DNA from: Photobacterium piscicola | GTDB lineage: Bacteria > Pseudomonadota > Gammaproteobacteria > Enterobacterales > Vibrionaceae | DNA: 64,000 nucleotides | Reading direction: 5' to 3' | NCBI RefSeq assembly: GCF_900166965.1 | Contig: NZ_FUZI01000003.1 | Location: 310,001-374,000, forward strand | Part shown: positions 54,470 to 63,461 of the stretch, piece by piece | Layout: each line of letters begins with the position of its first letter | Position numbering within the stretch: position 1 is the first letter of the stretch | The notes under the pieces: model-generated | What the model was told of the DNA's origin: nothing | The model's input: only the letters and a program-made list of their open reading frames with translations | Databases searched by the model: none | Program-made: the position numbers and the translations under genes

Positions 54470-56215
54470 ATGTATACTTTACGTCCTTACCAACAAGATA
54501 GCGTTAACGCTACTATTCATTACTTTCGCAAACATAGCACACCCGCCGTTCTTGCTCTGCCTACTGGCGCAGGAAAAAGCCTCGTCGTCGCAGAATTAGC
54601 ACGTATTGCTAGAGGCCGCGTTCTGGTGCTCACTCATGTAAAAGAGCTGGTGGAACAAAACCACGCTAAATATGAAAGCTATGGTCTTAAAGCGGCTATT
54701 TTCTCTGCGGGATTAGGACGAAAAGAAACCGATCAACAAGTGGTATTTGCTTCAGTTCAATCAATGGCAAACAGTCTTAATAAATTTCATGAACAATTTT
54801 CATTGCTGGTTATTGATGAGTGTCATCGCGTGCCTGATGATGAAAATAGCGCTTACCGCAAAGTTATCAAACATGTACAAACCGTTAATCCCAATATCAA
54901 AGTGCTTGGATTAACTGCCACCCCTTATCGATTAGGTACAGGCTGGATCTATAAATACCATACCCGTGGTCAAGTAAAAACGGAAACCGAGCGTTTCTTT
55001 CGCGATTGTATTTTTGAATTACCTATTCGTTACTTGCTTGATGAAGGCTTTTTAACTGAACCTAAAGTAATGGATATGGCGGTATTAGGTTATGACTTTT
55101 CATCACTGACACCATCCAATACAGGTCATTATAAAGAATCAGATCTTGATAGTGTGATCGAACAATCAGGCCGCGCTACACCAATGATCATCGAACAAGT
55201 CATCGATTACGCCAAAGATCGCCGCGGTATTATGATCTTTGCCTCTACCGTTAATCATGCTCAAGAGATCATGGGTTATCTCGCACATGAAAATGCCGCG
55301 CTTGTTATTGGCGACACTCCTCTTGATGAACGCGATCGAATCATTAATGATTTTAAAGCACAAAAAATCAAATACCTTGTTAACGTATCCGTATTAACCA
55401 CCGGTTTTGATGCGCCCCATGTTGATCTTATTGCCGTATTACGCCCAACAGAATCAATTAGCCTTTATCAACAAATCGTCGGCCGTGGTTTACGGTTATT
55501 TGAAGGTAAAAAAGACTGCCTTATTCTTGAATATGCGGGTAACTGTTACGATCTCTATCAACCTGAAGTAGGTGATCCTAAACCGAATGGCGACAGTGAA
55601 GTGGTAATGGTTCCCTGCCCTGCATGTGGTTTCAATAATAGCTTTTGGGGCAAGCTTGATCCTGCTGGCTTCCTCGTTGAGCATTATGGTCGTCGTTGCC
55701 AAGGCTATTTTGAAGATGACGATACGGGTGAGCGTGAAGAATGTGGCTACCGTTTCCGCGCAAAATATTGCGAAGAATGTGGCGCAGATAACGACATTGC
55801 CGCTCGCCGCTGTCATCAATGTGATGCGGTGATGGTTGACCCTGATAAAAAGCTACGTGAAGCATTAAAGCTCAAAGATGCAATGATAATGAAATGCACC
55901 GATATGCGCTTAGAACCGGGTAAGAATAAGTTTGGTAAACCACAACTTAAAGTGGTTTATATTGGCGATGAAGACAACGAAATTAACGAGATTTGGCAGT
56001 TATCAACCAAGACCCAAAAAAGTGACTTTCTCGCCAAGTTCATTAATCCGCACTTAGTGGATAGGCATCGCCCCTTTACTGATACCGCCCCGACAAAAGT
56101 GGCAAATAACGAACATCGATTACGCCCACCAGAAATCATTATTGCCCGTAAAAGCGGTCGGTTTTGGGCTATTCGTGATAAATTATTCGATTTGGATCAG
56201 TATCAGAAAGGCTGA
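54470..56215 (+). CDS. radD: superfamily 2 helicase RadD (YejH)
   Basis: A DNA repair helicase-like ATPase of 581 residues, E. coli RadD being 586. Walker A is P31TGAGKS37, the DEAH-type motif II is D116ECH119, motif III is LTATPYRLG, and motif VI is QQIVGRGLRL. Zinc-finger cysteines follow the helicase core (CPACG, CEECG, CHQC), as in RadD. Near-identical blocks to E. coli RadD include VNVSVLTTGFDAPHVDLIA. RadD binds SSB and helps recombination repair. The gene stands alone. Confidence 0.94.
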   Translation: MYTLRPYQQDSVNATIHYFRKHSTPAVLALPTGAGKSLVVAELARIARGRVLVLTHVKELVEQNHAKYESYGLKAAIFSAGLGRKETDQQVVFASVQSMANSLNKFHEQFSLLVIDECHRVPDDENSAYRKVIKHVQTVNPNIKVLGLTATPYRLGTGWIYKYHTRGQVKTETERFFRDCIFELPIRYLLDEGFLTEPKVMDMAVLGYDFSSLTPSNTGHYKESDLDSVIEQSGRATPMIIEQVIDYAKDRRGIMIFASTVNHAQEIMGYLAHENAALVIGDTPLDERDRIINDFKAQKIKYLVNVSVLTTGFDAPHVDLIAVLRPTESISLYQQIVGRGLRLFEGKKDCLILEYAGNCYDLYQPEVGDPKPNGDSEVVMVPCPACGFNNSFWGKLDPAGFLVEHYGRRCQGYFEDDDTGEREECGYRFRAKYCEECGADNDIAARRCHQCDAVMVDPDKKLREALKLKDAMIMKCTDMRLEPGKNKFGKPQLKVVYIGDEDNEINEIWQLSTKTQKSDFLAKFINPHLVDRHRPFTDTAPTKVANNEHRLRPPEIIIARKSGRFWAIRDKLFDLDQYQKG

Positions 56216-56460
56216 AGTAATAACTGATTAGCTGTACTGACTTTTACTCGTCTTACAGCTAATTTACTGTTTTTGAAGTTTATAGTTGGCTAGAAGTTAG
56301 TTAGTGATATTACGAGGGCATGAGAAGAAAAAACTTCAACTGATCCAATATGCCTTTATGTTAACGTTACTCTCACAACAAAAATTGTCCGTTTAACTGC
56401 ATAACCCTTTTGTCCATGCTGTCAGCATGTCATGCAATTGTCGGGGATTTTTCGACCCAG

Positions 56461-56492
56461 ATAAAAACATAAAAACATAAAAACATAAAAAA
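56461..56492. repeat. 8-base tandem repeat (ATAAAAAC)
   Basis: Three exact ATAAAAAC units in a row and a fourth with one change, 32 bases in all. Confidence 0.85.
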
Positions 56493-56565
56493 ATAAGGAT
56501 AATGGCATTAACGCGTAATAATTAAAGAGGATCTAATTATAAATCAATAAATTAAATTGATTGAT

Positions 56566-56676
56566 TCACGCTAAGGATAACATTCGCTTCTTTTCAGCAT
56601 CACCCTTCATGATATTCGTAATATTTGTCTTGTCCAACACTTGAATAGGTGTCGGCTGTGCGACACATATCCTTAT
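56566..56676 (-). pseudogene. possible C-terminal coding remnant
   Basis: On the minus strand a 36-codon open stretch reads PTPIQVLDKTNITNIMKGD, then AEKKRMLSLA and stop at 56566-56568. It has no start codon and a stop codon lies directly before it. The composition looks protein-like rather than random, so it may be the tail of a deleted gene. I cannot name the family. Confidence 0.25.
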
Positions 56677-56685
56677 CTGTTAACT

Positions 56686-57342
56686 TTATTTTTTATATAC
56701 AAAAAAATCAGAATATTTATTATTATAGCGACTATTCAGGAGTTTCGTTAAGTTTTCAACTTTTTCATTTAATAAAGAAAACTCATCCACCATTCCTAAT
56801 ATATCTTTTGTATCCATAGTATAGTAATAATTAATCTGGCTTTGCAATGACTCGGTAATTACAATAATACTTTGCAGCTCTTGTAATATTTTTTGATGCG
56901 TTTTTTCAGATTGTGAGGTTAAGGAAACTCCCCAAAAAGCGAGTTCAGCATGAACTAGAAACAATTTTCTTCTTTCTGTGACAAGTTTATGCAATGCAAT
57001 GCTACTCATTGTTAATAACTTTTGGCACTGCTCAGAATCAATAGGTATGCCTCCAGCTTGTGGGACTGATAGATTAAACGGGTACATTAGTTCAACAACG
57101 TGATCCCCTATTGCAACCAAAGCCGATATATAATCTTTTGAAGTTTGATAAGAATCTTCCCTTTTTCTTGATTCAAGCCACATTGAGTATGTTTTGTATA
57201 CAATTAAAGCTGTAGCGAACGTTGATATTGCTGCTACTATATCAGTCCATGAAACATCCTTAACCAAAGCTTGATAATCAGTAGCTTCAATTAGCACACC
57301 AAGTAAAAAAATAACTATATAACTTATAATTTTAAAAACCAT
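56686..57342 (-). CDS. hypothetical protein with two N-terminal membrane helices
   Basis: I do not recognise this protein of 218 residues. Helix 1 (about 3-20) and helix 2 (about 34-52, IVAAISTFATALIVYKTYSMW) anchor it, and the rest is a soluble helical region ending in a Tyr/Lys-rich tail. The layout, a short membrane hairpin plus a cytoplasmic helical domain, is common among poorly known accessory and phage-defence genes, but nothing here proves that. ATG at 57342 has GGTAAG upstream; a TTG four codons earlier is less likely. Confidence 0.6.
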   Translation of the reverse strand: MVFKIISYIVIFLLGVLIEATDYQALVKDVSWTDIVAAISTFATALIVYKTYSMWLESRKREDSYQTSKDYISALVAIGDHVVELMYPFNLSVPQAGGIPIDSEQCQKLLTMSSIALHKLVTERRKLFLVHAELAFWGVSLTSQSEKTHQKILQELQSIIVITESLQSQINYYYTMDTKDILGMVDEFSLLNEKVENLTKLLNSRYNNKYSDFFVYKK

Positions 57343-57442
57343 TACACTTACCAAAATAGAATTAACGCTGTAATAACACGTTTGCTACTGCACAAACCAA
57401 CCTGAATTTTACCTCCTTAAACACCAAAATCTAATGAAAACA

Positions 57443-57466
57443 TTGGACAGCCATATATTTTTATTT
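57443..57466 (+). repeat. TGGACAGCC repeat, copy 1
   Basis: TTGGACAGCCATATATTTTT matches the copy at 58575-58600 (TTTGGACAGCCAAATATTTT) in the same orientation and the copy at 59847 in inverse orientation. Likely related to the adjacent Y1 transposase. Confidence 0.6.
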
Positions 57467-57486
57467 GAAATAAAATATAATCCAAA

Positions 57487-57517
57487 AAAACCGACGAGTT
57501 ATTTGCACGTCGGTTTT
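57487..57517 (-). terminator. terminator of lepB
   Basis: AAAACCGACG and CGTCGGTTTT form a 10-bp stem with an 11-base loop, followed on the minus strand by seven T residues. Confidence 0.8.
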
Positions 57518-57546
57518 ATTATCTGAGCTTACTGTTTGTCGTCGTT

Positions 57547-58428
57547 CTAATGAATACGACCAATACGGTTGAAGCGAACGCCATTAGGTAACCAATGCGG
57601 CCACATTGAACCTGCATCATGATTGAAGGTAAAGCTGATCCAAATAAAGGTCGCTTTACCAACTAAGTTCTGCTCTGGCATAAAGCCCCAGTAACGGCTG
57701 TCTAAGCTGTTATCTCGGTTATCACCCATCGCAAAGTAATGACCTTTTGGTACAACCCATACGCCCATTGGTGAACCTGGTTGTTGGTAATAACGGTAAA
57801 GTTGTTCAGGTAATGCAGGATCTCGCAAAATGTGATGATTAACTTTGCCTAGTTGCTCGTTGTATTCATCTAATCGCACCCCTTGCTCTGTAAAATTAGT
57901 TAAACCAACATATTGTTTGGGTACTTCTTGCGCGACAGGACATACTTTTCGACCATCACAAGCCGGTTTAATATACAGAGTTTTGTTTTGGTAAATAACG
58001 GTGTCACCAGGTAAACCAACTACACGTTTAATTAAATCGATCTTTGGGTTAGACGGATCAATAAATACGGTAATGTCACCACGTTGTGGCTTACCCGTTG
58101 GAATTAATGTTTTATGGAAGATAGGATCGCGTAGTCCGTAAGCGAACTTTTCTACGCCAATAAAATCACCAGGAAGCAAGGTTGGTTGCATTGAACCACT
58201 TGGAATTTGAAAAGGTTCGATAATAAATGATCGAATAATCAAAATAGCAAACAATACAGGAAACAATGAGCGAGCTTGAGTCACCCAACCTGATGCACTC
58301 TCCTGTGTTAGCTCTGCTCGTTTAGGTTGCCATACAAACTTATCTAACGCGAACACAATACCTGTTATTAAGGTCGCAAGAGTAAGAATAAGTGAGAACA
58401 ATTCTGCTGCGTTGAATACTGAAAGCAT
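57547..58428 (-). CDS. lepB: signal peptidase I
   Basis: The inner-membrane serine protease that removes signal peptides from exported proteins. Two N-terminal helices (about 5-27 and 56-72) precede the periplasmic domain. The nucleophile is S79 in PSGSMQPTLLPGD, the general base K134 in LIKRVVGLPGD, and the box MGDNRDNSLDSR is intact. 293 residues from ATG 58428; a TTG four codons earlier is possible. In most gammaproteobacteria lepB sits between lepA and rnc; here neither is present, so this is a moved copy or a second paralogue. TGGACAGCC repeats lie on both sides. Confidence 0.93.
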   Translation of the reverse strand: MLSVFNAAELFSLILTLATLITGIVFALDKFVWQPKRAELTQESASGWVTQARSLFPVLFAILIIRSFIIEPFQIPSGSMQPTLLPGDFIGVEKFAYGLRDPIFHKTLIPTGKPQRGDITVFIDPSNPKIDLIKRVVGLPGDTVIYQNKTLYIKPACDGRKVCPVAQEVPKQYVGLTNFTEQGVRLDEYNEQLGKVNHHILRDPALPEQLYRYYQQPGSPMGVWVVPKGHYFAMGDNRDNSLDSRYWGFMPEQNLVGKATFIWISFTFNHDAGSMWPHWLPNGVRFNRIGRIH

Positions 58429-58778
58429 GTTCAATCCCAAAAACTGTGTAAATAGAATAATCTATGAATAAAATACGTCTTATTAAACCTGATTAATGTA
58501 CTAAATAAAACGGTCCGATTTCGTAAACTATGATCTCACTGTGTTAGTCATTACTTTAATAATTTGAAGAACAATTTGGACAGCCAAATATTTTAGTTTC
58601 TAAATCGAGCCTCTAAAAAATAAACTATTCCACCAACAACAGACTCTTTTACTGTGAAAATTACCGCTTATTTTTATATTCTTGGTTAAATCGATTCTAT
58701 TCCCATATTTCAGGATCAACAACGCCTACAATCCTGATGGTTATTGCAGTATTTTTATCTCATTCAAAGAAGCTATAT
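58429..58778. other. spacer between lepB and transposase
   Basis: About 350 bases without a gene. It contains copy 2 of the TGGACAGCC repeat and must hold the lepB promoter, which was not assigned. Confidence 0.45.
58575..58600 (+). repeat. TGGACAGCC repeat, copy 2
   Basis: TTTGGACAGCCAAATATTTT lies upstream of lepB and downstream of the transposase stop codon, in the same orientation as copy 1 and opposite to copy 3. Confidence 0.6.
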
Positions 58779-59786
58779 TTAATTAGGATGTAACTGATAA
58801 CTCGCTGACTTCCCTTTACACCAATGCCCACCTACATGTTGTTTGAAAGCACACATTTGGGACCATTTACCGCTTACATTGGCATAATGTTCCATAAATT
58901 GTTCACTGTGCTCAAGCCAAGCATCTGCTGTTATTCCCATTTGCTGTAAAATCTTGGGTTGATTAGGTGCAATAAAGCCTTTTTTATCATTTCGAATACA
59001 CCGACCAGTCCAGTCAATTAGTTCCAGGTAATCAGCAAAAGCAAAGTTTATCCCTACGGTTTTAGCTTGATGTTCTCCGCCAACAAAGGGTAATAATTGG
59101 AAATGACTTTTGTTTGATGAGGATGGTTTAAAGGGAGTTTTCGTTTGATTATATTCACGAATACGCTGCTGAATTGAGGTGAAATCTGATTGCTCTAGTG
59201 ATGGTGTAACTCCCGCCCTGATCGGATTTAAATCAACGTACATCATGCATGATAATAACGCTTGTTCGTCGAGTAATGCTTGAGACTTAAACCGCCCTTC
59301 CCAAAATGCACCTTTACATTGATCTTCTTTATTGGCTTTTCGCGCAATTTCTTCATTAAGACAGCGCATAAACCAGCTAATACTACCCAATCGTTGCTGC
59401 CATTCAGCCACTAACTTTGATAGTGCTTGTTGCTTATCTGCGCCTATTTGACCCTCTTTTAAAAAATCGACCGCGATTGGATGACCATTAAATAGCTGTA
59501 ACCAGCGTGATATTACCGCTTCTGGAGTTAACTTTTGCTGCTGCTCTGTATCTATTTTAAGCACTAAATGATAATGGTTACTCATCACAGCATAAGCACA
59601 CACATCAATACAAAACACAGCGGCTAATTGTTTGATTTTATTTACTATCCAACCACGACGATGCTGATAGTTTTTGCCATTATACGGATCATCCCCACAC
59701 AAATATGCACGCCGTACACAGCGATTAATTACATGATAAAAAGGGGTAATTTGAGGCTCTATCAATTTTCGTCTTGAGATTGTCAT
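58779..59786 (-). mobile_element. Y1 (RAYT/IS200-like) transposase
   Basis: An HUH/Y1 single-strand transposase of the REP-associated (DUF1568/Y1_Tnp) type. H77 and H79 (in numbering from a TTG at 59804; SNHYHLVLK) form the HUH metal site, and Y189 in MMYVDLNPIRAG is the candidate nucleophile. The N-terminal segment ending FYHVINRCVRRAYLCGDD is typical of the family. The start MTISRRKLIE at 59786 fits relatives and has GGTGA upstream; ATG 59798 is an alternative. About 335 residues, intact. Such proteins act on short imperfect palindromes or terminal repeats next to their gene, and TGGACAGCC motifs lie on either side in inverse orientation. Confidence 0.88.
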
Positions 59787-59846
59787 TCGTTTCACCATAA
59801 GCAACTTGAAGCTTAACTATAGTAGCTCATGGTTGATGTGCAAGGT

Positions 59847-59863
59847 TATGGCTGTCCATTAAT
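59847..59863 (-). repeat. TGGACAGCC repeat, copy 3 (inverted)
   Basis: TATGGCTGTCCATTAAT reads ATTAATGGACAGCCATA on the minus strand. Together with copy 2 it brackets the transposase gene as an inverted pair about 1.27 kb apart. Confidence 0.6.
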
Positions 59864-60240
59864 CTCTGATTAATCTTCTGAGACTGCAATGTCCCGATAT
59901 AAAGGACTAACAAGCGGTAAATTTAGCTTGAGAAAAAAGATCTCATCATCATCGCCTCACAACCAGTAAAACAATCAAATTAAGCAGATATCATTAGTAG
60001 TTCTTATATGTCTCATTAATATTCCTCAAAAATTAATAAGGCATTTATTAATTAATTCAAAAGAAAAAATAACACTATTAATAAATACAAAGTAATTTAT
60101 AAATCTATAATAATTTATTTATTCCCCACTCTTGAAACATAAAATTATAAATAAAATATCAAGTTATTTATTATAAATAAAATTAACACTTTTAAAAATA
60201 TCAATCTAGTATCACTGTTAATACATTAGGAGGTATTAGC
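59864..60240. other. AT-rich region upstream of exported protein gene
   Basis: About 380 bases, very AT-rich (several runs of TTATTTATAA type), no gene seen. The promoter of the next gene probably lies here, and AGGAGG at its end is a strong ribosome site. Confidence 0.5.
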
Positions 60241-62274
60241 ATGGTGAAAAAATACAACACGGTATTGACTGCAATACTTTTAGCTAACACTTTTAATACG
60301 ACAGTTAGTGCACAAGAATTTTTTCCAGTTAGCAGCACTTGCAAAGTTCCTGAACTAGAAATGGAATTAATGGATTTCCAAGATGATATTGCTGATATAT
60401 ATAAAGTTGAATTTATCGCTTCTATTCCAGATAATTTTGAAAAAAACGTGAATGAGAAATTACCTAATTTTGCGTCCGGAGTGACAGAATTTGCGAATAA
60501 ATTTGCTGCCGCTATTAGTCTTTCCATTGGAGGATTCGACCTAATTAAAGGTATTGAAACAGGCAACACAGATAAAACAACAGAAGGTATAGTTACGATA
60601 AGTACTTATATCGCACCAGAAGTCGCGGGAGAAGTCATTGGTACTTTATTTTCTCAATCAATAGCTGAGGCCGTAAACCCTGTTACAGCGGTAATCGTTG
60701 CTGAAGCACTTACTATTAATCAAGAAATAAAATTAGCATCGAAGGTCAATCAGATGATCGAAGCTGATCATAACCTCATGAAGATATACAAAAATTCAAT
60801 AAGAAAAACTGACCAACAGTTAGACAAATTAAAAAAAATTATCGTTGGTAACTATGACCAAATATATAATTATGAATATGACGATTTTGGAGAAATTGTA
60901 GTAAAACTTCATAAAAATAGTTTTGAGACACTTAGTAACCGTTTAATGAACGAGTACTTTACAAAGCGTATTCAGTACCGTTTAAAAAAAAATATAAAGC
61001 CACTTGTAACCTATCCTAACTATCAAATTAGAAAATATACAGATATCAGTTCAATTACTGGACAGCTAGAATGGGTGGCGAATGAAATAGACCTTATATA
61101 TTATACTACTAAAAAATTTGTACCTTACGGTAACGGGCTTTACGTACAGTTAAATAATGTTAATTGGACAGCGTTTCAAGATGGTGTTTATGCCATCTAC
61201 AAATCTGAAGCCTTTAAGAATGCCTTTAATCATGCTTTTATATGGGTTCACAATACCTTATATCCTGTTCTTAATGTTATTGTGGATAAAATCTATGATG
61301 ATCACGCACAGATTATGAATGATTTTAAGACAATACTAACAGATACCAGTTTTCTAAATGGTATTCAAAATTCAATGATAGCACCATATAATGAAGCAAT
61401 TACAAAATACGTTGCTTGGCAAGAGTTTGGCTACCAAGTACTTAACACTTTAGATTACAGCGATGCTAAAACAACTGAAGCAATTGCTGACATGGTAAAT
61501 ATACTCAACCCTATCATAGGTTCTGTTGTCGAAATTCCATTAGTCAAAAGAATTTCAAATGACGTTAACCTAGCACCACAAGTCTTTACAATTACCAAGT
61601 TATTTATAGACCAAAATGTTGATATAACTGACAAGGATAAGTTTATGGAAATATTAAATAAATGGTTCAACTCTGGTGGAAGTGATATTTCGCATGATGT
61701 TTATAATAAGATGGTTAAAGCTCATAAGACAGCCGCTGACAAATATACAAAGAAACTAGTTTCAAAATCTGACATTAATTTAGTACCAATTAACCAAACT
61801 AAGTTAAATGCTTTACTAAAAAAGATAGATGAAAACATAAAAAATGGAAACCTAAAAAAGAAAATTAATAAAGAACTTAAAGAACAACTTTCTTTAAAAC
61901 TTCCATTTGGTGGTAATAATATTAATACCTCATACAGACTGTTAGATCTTGCTCAACGTGCAAGTTCAATTCAGAATAATTACTTTAAAGTTGTTGTAGA
62001 TAATATTAATCGCACAATATCAGAAATTAAAAATAGCAATGATAAGATGTTCGCAGCAACACGTCTCAGTGAGCTACGTGAACGCTTAATTGCCATACAT
62101 AAAAATCATAACAATGTAAATTATACATCAACTGAAATTCATAAATATACCAAAACTAATTTTGATTGGTTGACATTTACTAGCACACCATACGTAGAAA
62201 CAGAACATCGAATGCTATTGTCATTTCTTGATGCTTTGATTAAAGATACTATAGAAAAAAGTAGAAAAAAGTAG
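60241..62274 (+). CDS. large exported protein of unknown family (677 aa), possible pore-forming or toxin-like protein
   Basis: I do not recognise this protein. AGGAGG lies 7 bases before the ATG. A signal peptide ends at TVSA (residue 24), so it is exported. Residues 85-160 contain Gly/Ala/Ile-rich hydrophobic helices (FAAAISLSIGGFDLIKGIE, then a stretch around IAPEVAGEVIGTLFS and NPVTAVIVAEALTI) of the kind seen in translocation or pore-forming regions of large toxins such as the TcdA/TcdB pore domain; this likeness is inference. The remaining 500 residues are helical, Lys/Asn-rich, with one cysteine. AT-rich codon use sets it apart from the core genes. The stop codon lies in a 10-base tandem repeat. 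It heads a group of exported-protein genes on the same strand. Confidence 0.75.
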   Translation: MVKKYNTVLTAILLANTFNTTVSAQEFFPVSSTCKVPELEMELMDFQDDIADIYKVEFIASIPDNFEKNVNEKLPNFASGVTEFANKFAAAISLSIGGFDLIKGIETGNTDKTTEGIVTISTYIAPEVAGEVIGTLFSQSIAEAVNPVTAVIVAEALTINQEIKLASKVNQMIEADHNLMKIYKNSIRKTDQQLDKLKKIIVGNYDQIYNYEYDDFGEIVVKLHKNSFETLSNRLMNEYFTKRIQYRLKKNIKPLVTYPNYQIRKYTDISSITGQLEWVANEIDLIYYTTKKFVPYGNGLYVQLNNVNWTAFQDGVYAIYKSEAFKNAFNHAFIWVHNTLYPVLNVIVDKIYDDHAQIMNDFKTILTDTSFLNGIQNSMIAPYNEAITKYVAWQEFGYQVLNTLDYSDAKTTEAIADMVNILNPIIGSVVEIPLVKRISNDVNLAPQVFTITKLFIDQNVDITDKDKFMEILNKWFNSGGSDISHDVYNKMVKAHKTAADKYTKKLVSKSDINLVPINQTKLNALLKKIDENIKNGNLKKKINKELKEQLSLKLPFGGNNINTSYRLLDLAQRASSIQNNYFKVVVDNINRTISEIKNSNDKMFAATRLSELRERLIAIHKNHNNVNYTSTEIHKYTKTNFDWLTFTSTPYVETEHRMLLSFLDALIKDTIEKSRKK

Positions 62275-62300
62275 AAAAAAGTAGAAAAAAGTAAAAAAAA
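62251..62300. repeat. 10-base tandem repeat spanning the stop codon of the 677-aa gene
   Basis: GTAGAAAAAA occurs three times exactly (62261-62290), with one imperfect unit on each side. The gene ends in S-R-K-K and TAG within this tract. Because the unit is not a multiple of three, a change in copy number would change the C-terminus. Confidence 0.8.
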
Positions 62301-62397
62301 GAAATTTAAGATACCACACATTAAGGAATTAAGATACTGATTTATTAAATATAACTATCATTAATTATAATGTTTTAATACAGCTATGGTATTTTAT

Positions 62398-63111
62398 ATG
62401 AGCGCTAGGTTTCTATTAAAAAAATTTTTATATCTTATATTATTAATTCCTACCTTATTACAGGCAGCAGTTGATCTAGAATTAGATATAAGTGAATTAT
62501 CACCAGAGAGTCTTACAACAATGCCCCCAGTATTAATAGGAAAGAATGGAGAAAAAATTATTTCTGATATTAATTTCACTAATGAAAAAGTTTTACTTAA
62601 TAAAATACCTGCAGAAAATGAAGCTCGTAGGTTACTAACAGCAACTGTTGATAAATATATATCGAAATCTAATGTTATCATAAATAAAATAATGAATAAC
62701 ATTATTGAAATTCCTAATCAAGTAACGAAAAGTAAAATAATACATAAACTAAAATTGAATAAGTCTTTCCTGAAAAATATTTTCAATGATCTTTATTTAA
62801 AAAAAACTGATATGGCAAATGTTTTCTATGTGACAAAGTTTAATAATGAGGCCGTTGTTATTACACAGGCAGAATTAATTGGAAGTGAATTAAATATAGA
62901 ATTTGTCATGTCAAACCCTGATAATATTTTAAATACAATTTTAAATAATGAAGGCGCTATAAAAAGAGCAAGCGTTGAAAACATTAGGAGTATTGGACGT
63001 GATGTAATATCTAATAATCCGGTAATAAAAAAAATGAAAACTTATGTAGTATCATCAACATTAGAGGCTAATTACCGAAGGTTAGGATTCACTGAATTTA
63101 CTTGTCTATAA
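62398..63111 (+). CDS. exported protein of unknown family, paralogue A (complete)
   Basis: About 237 residues. ATG 62398 is preferred over ATG 62386 because it begins a regular signal peptide (MSARFLLKKFLYLILL, cleavage near LLQA); neither has a good ribosome site. The mature protein opens with LELDISELSPES and PPVLIGKNGEKIIS, has a central YVTKFNNEAVVITQ and FVMSNPDNIL, and ends in IKRASVENIRSIGRDV and VVSSTLEANYRRLGF. The same blocks recur in the degenerate copy and the partial gene downstream, so this is a tandem family. No known family recognised. One cysteine, three residues from the C-terminus counted with Leu. Confidence 0.7.
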   Translation: MSARFLLKKFLYLILLIPTLLQAAVDLELDISELSPESLTTMPPVLIGKNGEKIISDINFTNEKVLLNKIPAENEARRLLTATVDKYISKSNVIINKIMNNIIEIPNQVTKSKIIHKLKLNKSFLKNIFNDLYLKKTDMANVFYVTKFNNEAVVITQAELIGSELNIEFVMSNPDNILNTILNNEGAIKRASVENIRSIGRDVISNNPVIKKMKTYVVSSTLEANYRRLGFTEFTCL

Positions 63112-63157
63112 TGGTAATGGTAATGGTAATGGTAATGGTAATGGTAATGGTAATGGT
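63110..63157. repeat. hexanucleotide tandem repeat (AATGGT)8
   Basis: Eight exact AATGGT units, beginning at the stop codon of paralogue A. In the frame of the following remnant they encode (Asn-Gly)8. Confidence 0.97.
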
Positions 63158-63421
63158 AAAACACTAGTACTAGATATAAGAATAGTATCAGATCAAGATA
63201 TCTCAACCATTATGCCGTTGGTAATAGATAAAAATGGTTCGAAAATAATTTATCTATGGAGGGAGGAATTAAAAGAGCCAGTGTTGAAAACATCAGAAAT
63301 ATAATACGTGATTTAAAAAAATAGTTCCTCTGTCGGTAGAGTTGAAGCCTATGTCGTCTCCCCTATTTTAGAATCAAATTTGAGACGTATGGGATTTAAA
63401 CATATTCAGCAGGGATGTTAA
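63158..63421 (+). pseudogene. degenerate, internally deleted paralogue B of the exported family
   Basis: The first part reads LVLDIRIVSDQDISTIMPLV, then IDKNGSKII, matching the mature N-terminus of paralogue A (LELDISELS..., LIGKNGEKIIS). After a frame change the next part reads GGIKRASVENIRNIIRDL, matching IKRASVENIRSIGRDV of A, and after another, RVEAYVVSPILESNLRRMGF, then stop at 63419-63421. About 330 bases of the middle and the signal peptide are missing. It is a remnant between two longer copies. Confidence 0.7.
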
Positions 63422-63461
63422 TTTTCCAACTTCATGCTGTGTTTAATATCTTGGTGATCAA

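Larger units (their letters stand above)
56216..56685. other. intergenic region after radD
   Basis: About 470 bases with no intact gene. It holds an 8-base tandem repeat (56461-56492) and a short coding remnant on the minus strand (56566-56676), both listed separately. It marks the change from the conserved block to an accessory-looking segment. Confidence 0.5.

Noticed and set aside
55496..55865. Minus-strand open frames of 77 and 107 codons inside radD
   Set aside because: They lie opposite the zinc-finger region of RadD, which is clearly coding; no ribosome site or family likeness.
62139..62702. Phe/Ile-rich minus-strand open frames near 62139-62321 and 62394-62702
   Set aside because: They are complements of Lys/Asn/Glu-rich coding sequence on the + strand; AT-rich genes create such shadows.
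63110..63157. Possible CRISPR-like or phase-variable repeat
   Set aside because: Units are 6 bases with no spacers, so not CRISPR; as a multiple of three, unit changes cannot switch the frame.
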